From assembly GCA_030549495.1 (NCBI GenBank), contig JAUIRK010000081.1, positions 1-64,000 on the forward strand: DNA of 64,000 bases, given 5' to 3'. Positions within the stretch are counted from its first letter, which is position 1. Every line of letters starts with the position of its first letter. Shown here in pieces: positions 33,640 through 44,564 of this stretch. The position numbers and the translations under genes were made by a program. The DNA is from Nectonema munidae (taxonomy: Eukaryota; Nematomorpha; Nectonematoida; Nectonematidae). The notes beneath the pieces were generated by a model. That model saw only the letters and a list, made by a program, of their open reading frames with translations, made no database searches and was not told where the DNA came from.

Positions 33640-34430
33640 GTGATGTCCATTTTTTTATCAAAATCAATCAAACCTGTCAAAAAATTGATTTATATTTGAC
33701 AGCTCATCTCAAAAAGGAACTTTTTATTTAAATAATAAGTTTTTTACACATATATACCCATTTTCAAATATGCTGAATTCAGTGGTGACATCCATTTTTT
33801 ATGAAAATCAATCAAACCTGTCAAAAAATTGATCTAAATGTGACAGCTCATCTCAAAAAGAACTTTTTATCTAAATAATTATAAAAAGTTTTTTACACAT
33901 GTATACCCATTTTCAAATATGCTGAATTCAGTGGTGATATTCATTTTTTATGAAAATCAATCAAACCTGTCAAAAAAATGATCTAAATCTGACAGCTCAT
34001 CTCAAAAAGGAACTATTTATCTAAATAATTATATAAAGTTTTTTACACATGTATACCCATTTTCAAATATGCTGAATTCAGTGGTGATATTCATTTTTTA
34101 TGAAAATCAACCTGTCAAAAAATTGATCGAAATGTGACAGCTCATCTCAAAAAGGAACTATTTATCTAAATAAGTATATAAAGTTTTTTACACATGTATA
34201 CCCATTTTCAAATATGCTGAATTCAGTGGTGATATTCATTTTTTATGAAAATCATTCAAACTTGTCAAAAAAGTGATTTACATATGACAGCTCATCTCAA
34301 AAAAAAACTTTTTATCCAAATAATTATATAATGTTATTTACACATATACACCCATTTTCAAGCATGTGTAATTCAGTGGTGATATTAATTTTTTTTTATG
34401 AAAATCAATCAAAACTGTCAAAAAATTGAT
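33640..34430 (-). repeat. Inner tandem repeat, right arm (~148-bp units)
   Basis: Six units, each with CATTTTTTATGAAAATCAA, CCTGTCAAAAAATTGAT, GACAGCTCATCTCAAAAAG and TATGCTGAATTCAGTGGTGA. Unit marks near 33648, 33791, 33939, 34088, 34236 and 34387 give a period of about 148. Confidence 0.8.
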
Positions 34431-35479
34431 TTATCCTAAAAAGAATGATCAGGCACGTTTTTTTGAATTAGAGAATTATGTTTAATAGATAGTATAGGGA
34501 GATGATGAAGTTTACCGTGTATGGTAAACTCCATCTTTTTGGCTACAAATTCGTTATCGGCTTGTAGTCTCTACGTCATATTATAATTTTCAGTATGTAA
34601 TTTTGCTATTCATTCCATGATGATCCTTTCTTGGTAGCTCTTTTTTCATTAGAAATTTATATTCTTCATTGTGTGTTCGAAAATTTTTTTATAATGATAA
34701 AATTACTATTTTCCTCTCTCAAAGCATTTTGATTAAAGAATCTTCTGGATGACCTTAGACTTTTTTTTCAGTATCGTGTATTTTATTATCAGGCCTGAAT
34801 ATTTGTCAACCAATCTTATTTCAAAGGTTTTTTTCTGATGAATCATTCATGATGTTCATTGTTCAATTACATAAAGTTGTCCACGTTCTTCATCTAAAAT
34901 TTATTTCTTTGACGCAAAAGGAAAAAGATGGACAAATTTAATTTAAATTAAAAATATCTTGATAGTGACTAAATTCTCACATATTGGCATCTGTGCCATT
35001 TTTGATAAATCTGACATATTCTAAATTTTCAGATTTCCTACCCATCTTAGCTAAATGTTAACTGTAATCCTAAATGATAAGCTATAGATTTAAATATTTT
35101 TCATTTGTAAAAGAGGAACTTTTTTTTCACAGTCAAAATATTTTTGAAGCACCTAATATTATATAATTAAACCACTTCCTAGTTCATTAGATCATGGTAG
35201 ATCTTTCATTTAGTCAAGATACTTATTTTTTTAAATTATTTGTTTTTTGTTTTTTTTTAATAAATATTTCATACTCAAGATGATTGTAGAAAGTATTATA
35301 AGCCAAAATATACAAAAAAAGTATATTTTTACTATATATCTAATATGCAGCCGTTTTTTGAAAATTTTTTACAGAACTGATTTTCAGGCATACATTACTA
35401 ATTCAATTGCCACTTCGAGATATTTTTTAACCGTATTATCCAAAATTCAGTACAGAAATAAAATAAGCATAGTCGATTT

Positions 35480-36290
35480 GGTATAAAACAGATATTTTAT
35501 TTTTTTGAAAATATTTTTGAAGACAGTATCTAGAAGTAAACTGCAAATCAGATTGAAGCTTTCAGATATTTTAAAACCATAAATGCCAAACCTGAGTCCA
35601 AAAATGAAACCAGCATCTTCCATTTGGCATAAAAACAGATATTTTATTTAAATTTAAAAAATATTTCTGTAGACATTAGACGTAAATCGAACATTTGATT
35701 GACACTTTCAGACATTTAAAACCTCTAAATGGAAAAAATGATTTAAGAAATAAAAATTATCATGGTCGAATTGGTATAAAAACATATATTTCATGTAAAA
35801 TTAAAGAGAATATTTTGGGATATAGTTTTTAAACATAAACCGCAAATTTGATTGACACTAGCAGTAAAACCTCTAAATGCGATAACTGAGTCAAAAAATG
35901 AAATCATGATCTATTTGCTATAAAAACATATATTTCATGTAAAATTTGAATCAATATTTTTGGAAACAAATTTTAGAACTAAACGCAAATTTGATTGATA
36001 CTTATAGGTATTTTCAAATTCAAACTGCAAAAATTGAGTCCATAAATGAAACTAGCATGGTTGATTTGGTATAAAAACATATATTTAATTGTAAAATTTG
36101 AATGAATGTTTTTGGAGACAATTTTTAGAAGTAAACCGCAAATTTGATTAACCATTATAAGTGTTTTCACATCCTAAATGTAAAAAATGAGTTCAGAAAT
36201 GAAAACAGCATAACCGATTTATTATAAAAACATATATTTTATGTAAAATTTGAAGGTATATTTTATTAGATATATTTTTGATCAATCAAA
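35480..36290 (-). repeat. Outer tandem repeat, right arm (~148-bp units)
   Basis: Five to six units with AAAAACATATATTTCATGTA, AGAAGTAAACCGCAAATTTG and GAGTCCAAAAATGAAAC-type motifs. Spacing is close to 148, as in the left arm. Confidence 0.75.
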
Positions 36291-36545
36291 ATTTTGTTTG
36301 ACATTTTCTAAAAAGTAGCCATGGTTATTGAAAAAATTAAATGTGTTATGCATTCCAAACTGTATATAATTATAAATTTTCAAGGTATTATATAATGTAG
36401 ATCCTAAGTTATAAGGTTAAGTACAGATAATGTCAAAATTTTAATTTTTGATTTTGATTGACAGTTTTGGACATAAATAGGTCATTCAACTACCATGAAA
36501 ATGGTTTCAAAAGATGCAGCTAGCAATTTTAGAAAAAATTGGGTA

Positions 36546-38480
36546 CAAGACTAAAAGAAAAATAGTACTCAATTCAAAGACTAACTTATTTATTAAATGT
36601 GATTTATTGGCAAAAATGGCTAATGACCAAATATGGCTGCAATATTTTGAGAAAACCGATTCAATCAGTCTACCCTTTTCGATTCCAGTCGAACTTCTTC
36701 GCGGCACGCGGAACCGGGAAAAAAAGTTCACCCTCTCAAAATTTTGAGGAAGTGCGCCCTTGATCGAGACAGAAAAATATTTCTCATTTAAAAATTTTTG
36801 AGCAAACTGTATAAAATTTACTACACTTTGGGAAAATATTAGTGCTAAGACTAGACGAATATCCTACGCACTTGTAGAGGTATACCTATAGGACAGTATA
36901 ATCTACTTTACTTAAACTTTTACTTCTATTTGTACACACAAAATTCAATTTTATTCTCATTTGATTTATTCGTTTTTAGTAAAATTTTATCTTTTTTTAT
37001 CTCCAAACATAAAAATAAAATAAAAAAATGAAATGTTTTAGTTTCATTCAATATTTTCAAAATTTAAAGGTAGCTGGAACAAATCAGCCAATTTACATTA
37101 GTTCAAGTAGAAAAAAATGGATTTGTATTCCTACTTACTATGTTCCAGTGTATTTTTAAAAAATTAGGAAAAACGAGAAATAATGACTCTTTGTGTCGAA
37201 GCATCAACGAGAAAAGATGGTTTTTCTTTCACTTTGCATTTCAAAGGCTCCAGTCACTTGCTAAAAATTGGTCTTCGTAAAAAATAGAGCGTGAAATAGG
37301 TGGATAAAACGATTTTGTTCATGTGCAAAGTGCATCATCGATTTTTTGACGACTCTTTCACGCAAAAAATTGGCATGAGGCATGGCAGGAGGATGAAATG
37401 TGAAATTTCATTAGAGGGAAGGAAACACGTATTTAGAATGCAGACTCTGAATTATTATTGTAGACTACGCAAATTGCAAGTTCAAAAATACGCAATTTAT
37501 AGTTCACTCCGTCAAAAAGATCTTCTTTTTTTAAAACATCCCTACTAAAAATATTACAAATCAGCTACTATTTAACGTCTAATCACCACTTTGAAATAAA
37601 TACACTTTGCACAGCGGCTATGTAGCGCAGCACACTATGCACGATAATAAAAGGACTGCGGTTCGATTCCGAGTGATGGCGCTTTTTTTCACATAATTAT
37701 TTCTTAAAAGAAGTGTAAATGAATTACAACCGTTATGTGCATAGGATCAATCTAGATATGCGTGGAAGCAAGAAACTAGAACACTTTCGGAAGTCCAGTT
37801 TTTAAGAAGAATGTCGTTGAAAGATAAATACGATTTTCACTAAACACGAAATTAAATGAAAATGGTATATTTAAACAACGTTGAAAGAATTGAAATAGTA
37901 CGAATGTTCTAAAATTAAGAAACGCACACTATATAATGGACCCTCTGGAGTCAAGAACCAAATTTTTATTGAGATAAGTCACAATTGGCGTTAGATTTTT
38001 CAAACCTTTTTTGAAATTATAAAAAATAAAAATCAGAAGTTAGAATACTTTTAAAAGCCGCTAGGATTTCATTATTAAGCATCGGATAAAATCGGAATAA
38101 TCCGAAAAAAGGGACTCATTTAACCCTATTCGGTTGTAGTGAAGTGAGAAATGAAGTGGTGAATAGGGTAGATCCCTGCACATTCGGGTCAACTGAAACA
38201 CCCCAAAGTAGCATAAGATAGTGAAAAGCATTAGTCAAACTAGTTATTGAAAATTGTTTTAATTAAAAAATATTGATTACCATATTCGTACTCATTGTAA
38301 ATAAATGTATAAAAAATTTGTTTTTATAAAGCTACTACTATATTTGCAGTAACAGCTAAGCTTTGAAAGATGTTTGTGAAATATAGTACAAGTTTTTAAA
38401 ATCTTATACCGAGAAAAATCCAAATTTATGTAAAAACTACATTTTTAGCCCTCTATCAAAGATCTCAAAAAAAAGAAAGA
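36546..38480. other. No recognisable protein gene
   Basis: AT-rich. The only items seen are the tRNA-like sequence at 37613-37689 and an open frame at 37300-37548 (+) containing CEISLEGRKHVFRMQTLNYY, which I cannot assign. Confidence 0.45.
37613..37689 (+). other. tRNA-like sequence with Pol III promoter boxes
   Basis: TAGCGCAGC (37623-37631) resembles an A box, GGTTCGATTCC (37660-37670) is a perfect B box, and a run of seven T (37683-37689) could terminate Pol III. An acceptor-like stem AGCGGCT/TGGCGCT pairs in five of seven positions. The anticodon and D arms do not fold cleanly, and the T arm has one mismatch with three extra bases after it. A tRNA pseudogene or SINE head is more likely than a working tRNA. 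Confidence 0.4.
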
Positions 38481-38840
38481 GTAATCTTAGGCTGCATACC
38501 AAGGAAGAGTACGTGCGATCATCATGTTGCGAGCACTTGAGTGAAGAAGGGGTGTTGTGTGAATGCTCAAGCTCATCATCACACCACGCCTTGAGGCAGC
38601 CAACTCATCTTTCACAGGGAGACCCACTTTCCTCGAAGAAGTGTGGAAATAAGGAGCACACAACTCCTGTCTGCTGCTGCTATCAAGAAAGTGTGGTGCG
38701 TGCATGCATTCTCTCATCTCTCTTGTCTATCTCTATACTCTTGCTCGTGTGTATGAATGTTTTCACAACGGCTCGCCAGGCGTTGTTTCACATCCACCCT
38801 CATCAAGGAGGAATGACAGCTGTCAACGACGATTGAGTGC
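38480..38840. other. GC-richer island, possible promoter or untranslated exon
   Basis: This patch (for example CTCCTGTCTGCTGCTGCTAT and GCGTGCATGCATTCTCTCAT) is much less AT-rich than its flanks and has overlapping open frames on both strands. None of the translations is recognisable. CT-rich runs at 38700-38750 recall 5' regions of arthropod genes. I cannot say which gene it might serve. Confidence 0.3.
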
Positions 38841-39174
38841 TAAAATTAGTTTTCAAGTATTTTTTTCTAAAATTTCGGACTTTGGAGAAATTGATCTATC
38901 TTTTGTTATAAAATTGGCCAATATCATTATCAGTTTTAGACCTAATGTCTCTTAGAGACGAATTGGTCCATTAGACCATTTCGCTTTTGGCATTACACAA
39001 ATCGTTGTTTGGGCAATCGTACCAAGGTCGTTTTAAATTGTTTAATATATTCTTATAGCTATCTATATATAATTTCAATTTTTGATGTGAAGTTTTTATA
39101 TTTTGAATAAAATCTATAAACCATTGAATGTTTAAAATGTAAAGAAAGTGTTGCCGCGACGTTGTGAATAGAAG
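38841..39174. other. No recognisable feature
   Basis: AT-rich sequence with a small palindromic phrase around 38945-38985 (GTCTCTTAGAGACGA and TGGTCCATTAGACCA). Nothing else was seen. Confidence 0.4.
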
Positions 39175-39400
39175 TTGAAGGATATAATGGGCAAATAAGT
39201 AAAACTTTTATCCAAACAAGTTGAAAGCTTTTCTAATCTGCTCTCCTTCAGATAAATAAACAAATTGTTTAATAAAAATAACAAAGCGTTTATTTATCTG
39301 AAGGAGAATAGAGTGTTCGAAAATTAATAAAGATTTCAACTTGTTTGGATAAAAGTTTTACTTATTTTTTCAAGTTTTATTCAAACACAGTATCCTTCAA
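39175..39400. mobile_element. Palindromic short element (MITE-like), 226 bp
   Basis: TTGAAGGATA at the left and TATCCTTCAA at the right bound long inverted arms. The left arm has AAGTAAAACTTTTATCCAAA, CAAGTTGAAA and CTCTCCTTCAGATAAATAAA. The right arm has their complements in reverse order. Only ~25 bp at the centre is unpaired. No coding capacity. Confidence 0.75.
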
Positions 39401-41566
39401 TGAAATAATAATCGGCTATTTTTTAATAATAGTTATAATAATAATAGTCACTTTACCGGTTCTTGGGAATTATTGATGCAAGTTTATTAAACCACACCTC
39501 ATTTTACAGCTGTTTTCATTTTTTAATATTTACACTAAATTTAAAAAAAGCTCAATTTTTAAAGAAATTAAGTCCATTCTTCAAAAAATCTAACTTTTTA
39601 GTGAAAAAAGTTTGTAAAATTTAATGTACAATAAAAAAATTTATTAATATAATTAAAAATTATATAAATAGTATTTAATTAATTTATTATATACATAAAA
39701 AATTTTTATGTATTTAAAGTTTTGGTACGATTTCGATTTTCAAAAAAAATTTAGATTTTTTATTTATACATTCAGTTTTTATAAAATGGAAGAATTTTCT
39801 TTTCTAAAATGCGATATACCGACAACTGAAGAAAACTTGTAAAAGCGAATTTTAAAATTTTCAAGAGAATAATGATTCATTTAATGAATTACGTTCATGC
39901 GAGATTAAATCAATTCAGTCAACTTTATGGAATATTAATAAATGAATTTTTCTACTGCTTTTTAAAATGTTTACCTCAATTAATAAACAATTTTTTACAA
40001 AGTCCAATGTACAATTTAAAAAGTTTTTCTACTTAATCTTTTTTCAGACTCTCTACATAAATCACGGCTTAAAAGTGTTACAGAATAACTAAAGGATTGG
40101 ATGATCCGTAAAGTAATGGACAGCATCCTTTCTATACATGAACATAATCAAATTTAAAAGAAAGTGTGAGTTAAATTTAACTGGAATCAATATTGACAAT
40201 GTGCAGTGATGAACATTCTCTTTTACACAAGAACCGCCATTATATTGAAACATCAATATCAAACAGCATATTATATTAATATATCGATATTGCCTGTATA
40301 AGAAAGTTGATGAACCTTATTGATTAAGTTGTACCGATTTTATTGAAAGAGCTGGGAGTCAGGGATTGTGAGAATGGTGTTGATTCCTACGATGCAACAA
40401 CACAAGCAGCTGCGATCCTTCCAACTTCTCTGGTTGTGATGGACAAAGCCTTTTCCTCAACAAAAAGAAATGGGTCGAGTGAAAGGCCTTTCATTTCACG
40501 CCAAGCAAGTTTGTCTTTGAGTTTAAATGTTGAAAGAAAGTTAGGCTTTTTGCTCAGTAAATGCGATACATTTTCTGCTTTAAAGCCAAGAGAAGTAAAT
40601 CTAGCATTGGATGAACACAGATGTTTTGGATGGCAATCGTCTCTATCCAGCGTTTCCCAAAAGGGGAGAAATTTGAAGCTTTAAAGGGGAAATAATTATA
40701 CTGCTATAATTTTGAAATAAGCTGTTATTTTAAAAAAAAAATATTGTTCACAAAAGAAAAAAAAATATTGTTCACAAAAGAGCTAAAATAATTTTATGCC
40801 TCTATTTATTTGAGCATAAAAAGATGAAAATAATAATTATAAAAAAAAACTATTATAAAAGAAAGGAACCCAAAGGGAAGGGGTTGCATCCGCTACCATT
40901 AATCAAAGAAAGTTTGCATGAGAAAGAAGATGAAAAGATAGTGTAAATAAGTAAAAAAATTTTCCATCTTATATGAGTCTGTAAGCATTTGCATTCAAAT
41001 ACTTTTGAAAAAGTTCACTTTAAATGTAGACCTTGTTTAGCCTTTTTAACACATGTTTACAGAAAATGGAATGTCAAATTAAAGTCTATAAGGTGAATTT
41101 AAAAAGAATAAATAAAACTGGACCAATTTTGGCAAAAAGAGTGCTAAGATTATACTTACAAATTATTGAAGTTAGAAAGCACATCGGTGAGAGACTTTTG
41201 CCGTTCGGCATTTACCCATTTTCATGAGAGGATAAAATTTGCATAATGACTAAATTAAAATTTTTAATGACGCCTTATCTATCTATCCAAACTAAAATCG
41301 TTTATATACATATTTCTCTAATTTGGTTTTTCTTTTCCGAGTTTTTTTTAAGTCCTAGTGTGGCCATTTTGACTAGGAACCTTTTTGCTAGCGTGTGTAT
41401 ATGTCTTTTTGGTAAACGAAAAATACTAGAAAACTTACCAAAAATAATAGAATATTTTTTTAAAGTAAACTTCATATTAGTTTATTTTTAAAAATTCAAA
41501 AATAAATTTTTTATTTAAAAAAATAAAATGAAAATGTTTTTATATTAAAATTTTTTTTAAATTATT
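39401..41566. other. No recognised gene; one unassigned ORF
   Basis: Mostly AT-rich. At 40343-40684 (+) a 113-codon frame of balanced composition contains DSYDATTQAAAILPTSLVVM and LSKCDTFSALKPREVNLALD. I do not recognise it and found no splice signals that would join it to anything. It may be a degraded transposon gene. Confidence 0.35.
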
Positions 41567-41707
41567 TTAGTCCTAACCATGACCAGTGTATCATATATGA
41601 TACATAAGCAATTTTACATTCGTCTGCTTTTTCAAATAGTTTTGTATATGAATCTTCTGCTTTTTAATAAATATCGTCTGATTTTACCGGTCCACGAAAG
41701 GGATTAA
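41567..41707 (+). mobile_element. TTAA-type short element with perfect 18-bp palindrome
   Basis: Begins TTAGTCCTAACCATGACCAG (left TTAA degraded) and ends at GGGATTAA (TTAA at 41704-41707). The perfect palindrome TGTATCATATATGATACA is at 41587-41604, and three spaced TCGTCTGC, TCTTCTGC and TCGTCTGA motifs follow. The same order is present at 48371-48508. Confidence 0.65.
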
Positions 41708-43106
41708 AATTCCAAGCTATTTTTATGCTTATATAAATACAAAATTTATTTTAAGCGGACAAAGTGTCAATCTGTAATGTGAGCTAGTACACTTTCTACC
41801 CAAAGATCTAATCAACTTGTTTACTACCTTTTCTAACTAACTAATTTCACAACTAAATAATCTCACTAACGTCTTCCCTCTAACTAATCGACTAATTAAC
41901 TGTTTTCCTAACTGCATAGATCTGGCATCTTAAACCCATTTTAGTTCACACAAATCTGACAATTCTGAAATACGAATCTACACGAACAATAACCTAAAAT
42001 GGATTAATAACTAAATACAAAAAAATGTATAACTGCAAAGTAAGATAGCTGCTTTATTACAGCACTGTGATATCATGAAAAAGACTGAATGAAATCTGAG
42101 TCAAGACGCCCGCCCGTACCAAAAATGTTGGATCAAACATCATGACTTTAAATGTCGCATGATATGCGAGTAAACACATACGGCAGAATTATGCTGTTAT
42201 AATTTTAACGATAGCGAAGTACGGTTTCAAAGACGAATCCATATCTGCGGTATAATACATATTGCATACACTTTCTTTGATGAAATTGAGTATGAGGCGA
42301 GGATGATACCACAAGCTTCATTCCACATGACAATGTGGGACTCCGTGATTCATGCTTCATAACTTATGAGTGTAAGTGCGTGCTGAAGTTCTCAACGTAT
42401 CATCACAGGTGTAGCAGTTGCACGCTCCATTGAAGCTCCAGTCAAGCAAATTTTTGTTTGAGGCTGGAATCGGTTTAGTGTGTGACGACTGACTGAACTG
42501 TGCCTTTGAGTTTATAAAAGATTCACAAACGCCTGCACTTTTGAAAGGTATTCTACTCGCTTGATGCGTTGAGCAATTATCGCAATGTTGATATATGAAG
42601 TAGAGATTCTCAATAGGTTTTCTACACTATCCTCTATTTTAATCTTTGTTGGGGTGGTTGTTCTTCAGGAGATAAAATTTGGGGGTGGGCATTCTTCAGT
42701 AGGGTTTATGTGATCATATTAATTAGCAATTTAATGTATGAAAATAAACGCAATTTTTAATTATATTTTTAGTTTTTCATGATTTGTAAGTTTTTTATTA
42801 GATAATTTAATTTTCTACTGAAATATATAATATTATTTAAAATTTTTTTTTTATATTCTTGGAGTGGTTATTCTTCAGGAGATAATTGTTCTTCAGTTGG
42901 TACGTAAAAACTTTTCTGGGATCGTTGTTTTTCAGGAGATTCTAAATTTTTATTGCTTCAAAATAATAATCGTGATATGCACTTGTATCACAGGAATGTG
43001 AAGATATATACTTTCAGTTTAGGCATAAAAATTGTAGTTATTTATCAAAAATATTTTTTAAAGTAGAACAAATATGAAGACCGGAAAAAGGTGAAGTTCT
43101 TCTGAT
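41708..43106. other. No recognisable gene; repeated TTCAGGAGAT motif
   Basis: AT-rich in general. Between 42655 and 42945 the phrase GTT(C/A/T)TTCAGGAGAT occurs three times (near 42659, 42867 and 42927), with extra GTTCTTCAG and ATTCTTCAG pieces nearby. Function unknown. Confidence 0.45.
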
Positions 43107-43373
43107 TTAAACAAGTTTATTTTTGCAAGGGGCAGTGGATGATAACATCCGCATCTCGTGGTCTGCTTTCAATCTCTTCCTTGACTTCGTCTTTATTGCT
43201 AAAACACTTGAAAATCCTGATTCACAACAGAATGTTGTAACAAAAGGAACACGTAATCGGAAGGAATGCGTGTAAGTAGGGGAAATGAATCGGCTAGTGT
43301 AATTCACTCTATACTCTTCAAATTCTTCTAGACGAGGACTAAAGATCAATGAACTCTTCTTTTGTCGGGTCAT
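43107..43373 (-). pseudogene. ZBED/FAM200-like hAT transposase C-terminal fragment
   Basis: The frame encodes RVPFVTTFCCESGFSSVLAI and then KTKSRKRLKADHEMRMLSST. This matches the hAT dimerisation end of the ZBED5/FAM200 group, FPTTYLCEkGFSaLtaIKtKyRnRLdvehdlRvaLS. Only this end is present. It could derive from the same family as the fragment at 13320-13530. Confidence 0.65.
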
Positions 43374-44564
43374 TTTCTTCCATTTCTGACGGTTTAGTGG
43401 TAAAAGGTATTATTATTCACCTCTCTGTTGAAAATTAGCTTTTGAAATGTTTTTAGTTTCTGAGATTTCTTTTCTTATCAGTCAGAAAATACTTCAGTTC
43501 TTCCACTAACGATCAAAATTTGTAAAAAGTGCGACAATAGAATAAGACTTGCAACTTTTTAATTCTATGTAATAGTAAAACAACTACAGCTTTTTATATT
43601 TTGTTGTAATATGAGTTAAGATAAAAAATGGGAAGTTTATTTAAAATACAGCATGCCTAAAAAAGATGAACACAACGGTACTGTAACGTTCAAAACACAC
43701 TAGAAACATACAAAGCAAAGCTAATTTGTAAAGATAATATATTGACAATGAAGAAAATCATTCCATAGGGCGAACAACATATTAGACAGCCCTGTGATAG
43801 TGGGTGGGTTAACGGGATTCCGTTATCTTTGAATATTCAAAAATCACTCTTTGTATCTGTGGAAAATTTGTCCAATTAATGGAAAAAACTTTAATTAGTA
43901 CCAAAAATGAATAAAAATTAAGAGAACTTCAGAAAAGTAAACATTAATTTTAGTGTAGTAAAACTACACAAAATAGGAAGTGGAATGAATAGTGCAAAAA
44001 TTCGGATATGTGTACAAGATATGAAAAGAGTTGGCAATCTTTATTCTATCCAAATTAAAAATTGAAAAAATCGTAGATTTTATTAACCAAACGTTAAATA
44101 TTGTTATTAATGAAGATAATTCATAAAAGATTTTTAAAATTACGAACGTTGCAAAAAACATAGTTTATATTTTTTTATAGTTTAAGAAAATTTAACGGAA
44201 GAAAAAATTCATATAGAGTATAAAATCGTAAAAATTAAATGCTAAAATCACAGGGTAAATCCTAAAATAAGAATGCAATGTTGTCAATAATAATAATAAT
44301 CATTATCATGATGAATAAATAAACACACTGATTTTAGAGAGAAGCAGAGGAAAGAGTTTGTGAAATTTAAAATACTTTTTTGAAATATAAGGAAATGAAG
44401 AGAATATAATTGAATCAAAAAATACACTAGCGTTTGTGGGCGCGAATATGCGTTGCATACAATCATGGAGTGTAGTATAAGTGAATGAAGAACTGCAAAA
44501 AGGAGGTGATGTCCACGATGGGTATTGAAAAGCAGGGGGAGATGAGCAGAACTTGGCAGGCGCT
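43374..44564. other. Region downstream of alpha-actinin, no other gene
   Basis: AT-rich sequence containing the 3' UTR of alpha-actinin. The nearest AATAAA on the - strand is at about 44040-44045 (TTTATT on +), ~520 bp after the stop. An earlier variant signal may be used. The frame at 44284-44568 is UTR. Confidence 0.45.

Larger units (their letters stand above)
33493..36545 (-). repeat. Right arm of the ~6-kb inverted repeat
   Basis: Complement of the left arm in reverse order, from TTAACCCTATTAGTGCTGGG to AGCTAGCAATTTTAGAAAAA. It is about 700 bp longer than the left arm because it has more tandem units (about six inner and five or six outer) plus a block at ~34800-35480 not matched on the left. 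The matching middle block (34470-34800) includes GGCTACAAATTCGTTATCGG, whose complement occurs at ~31580-31605. Confidence 0.8.
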
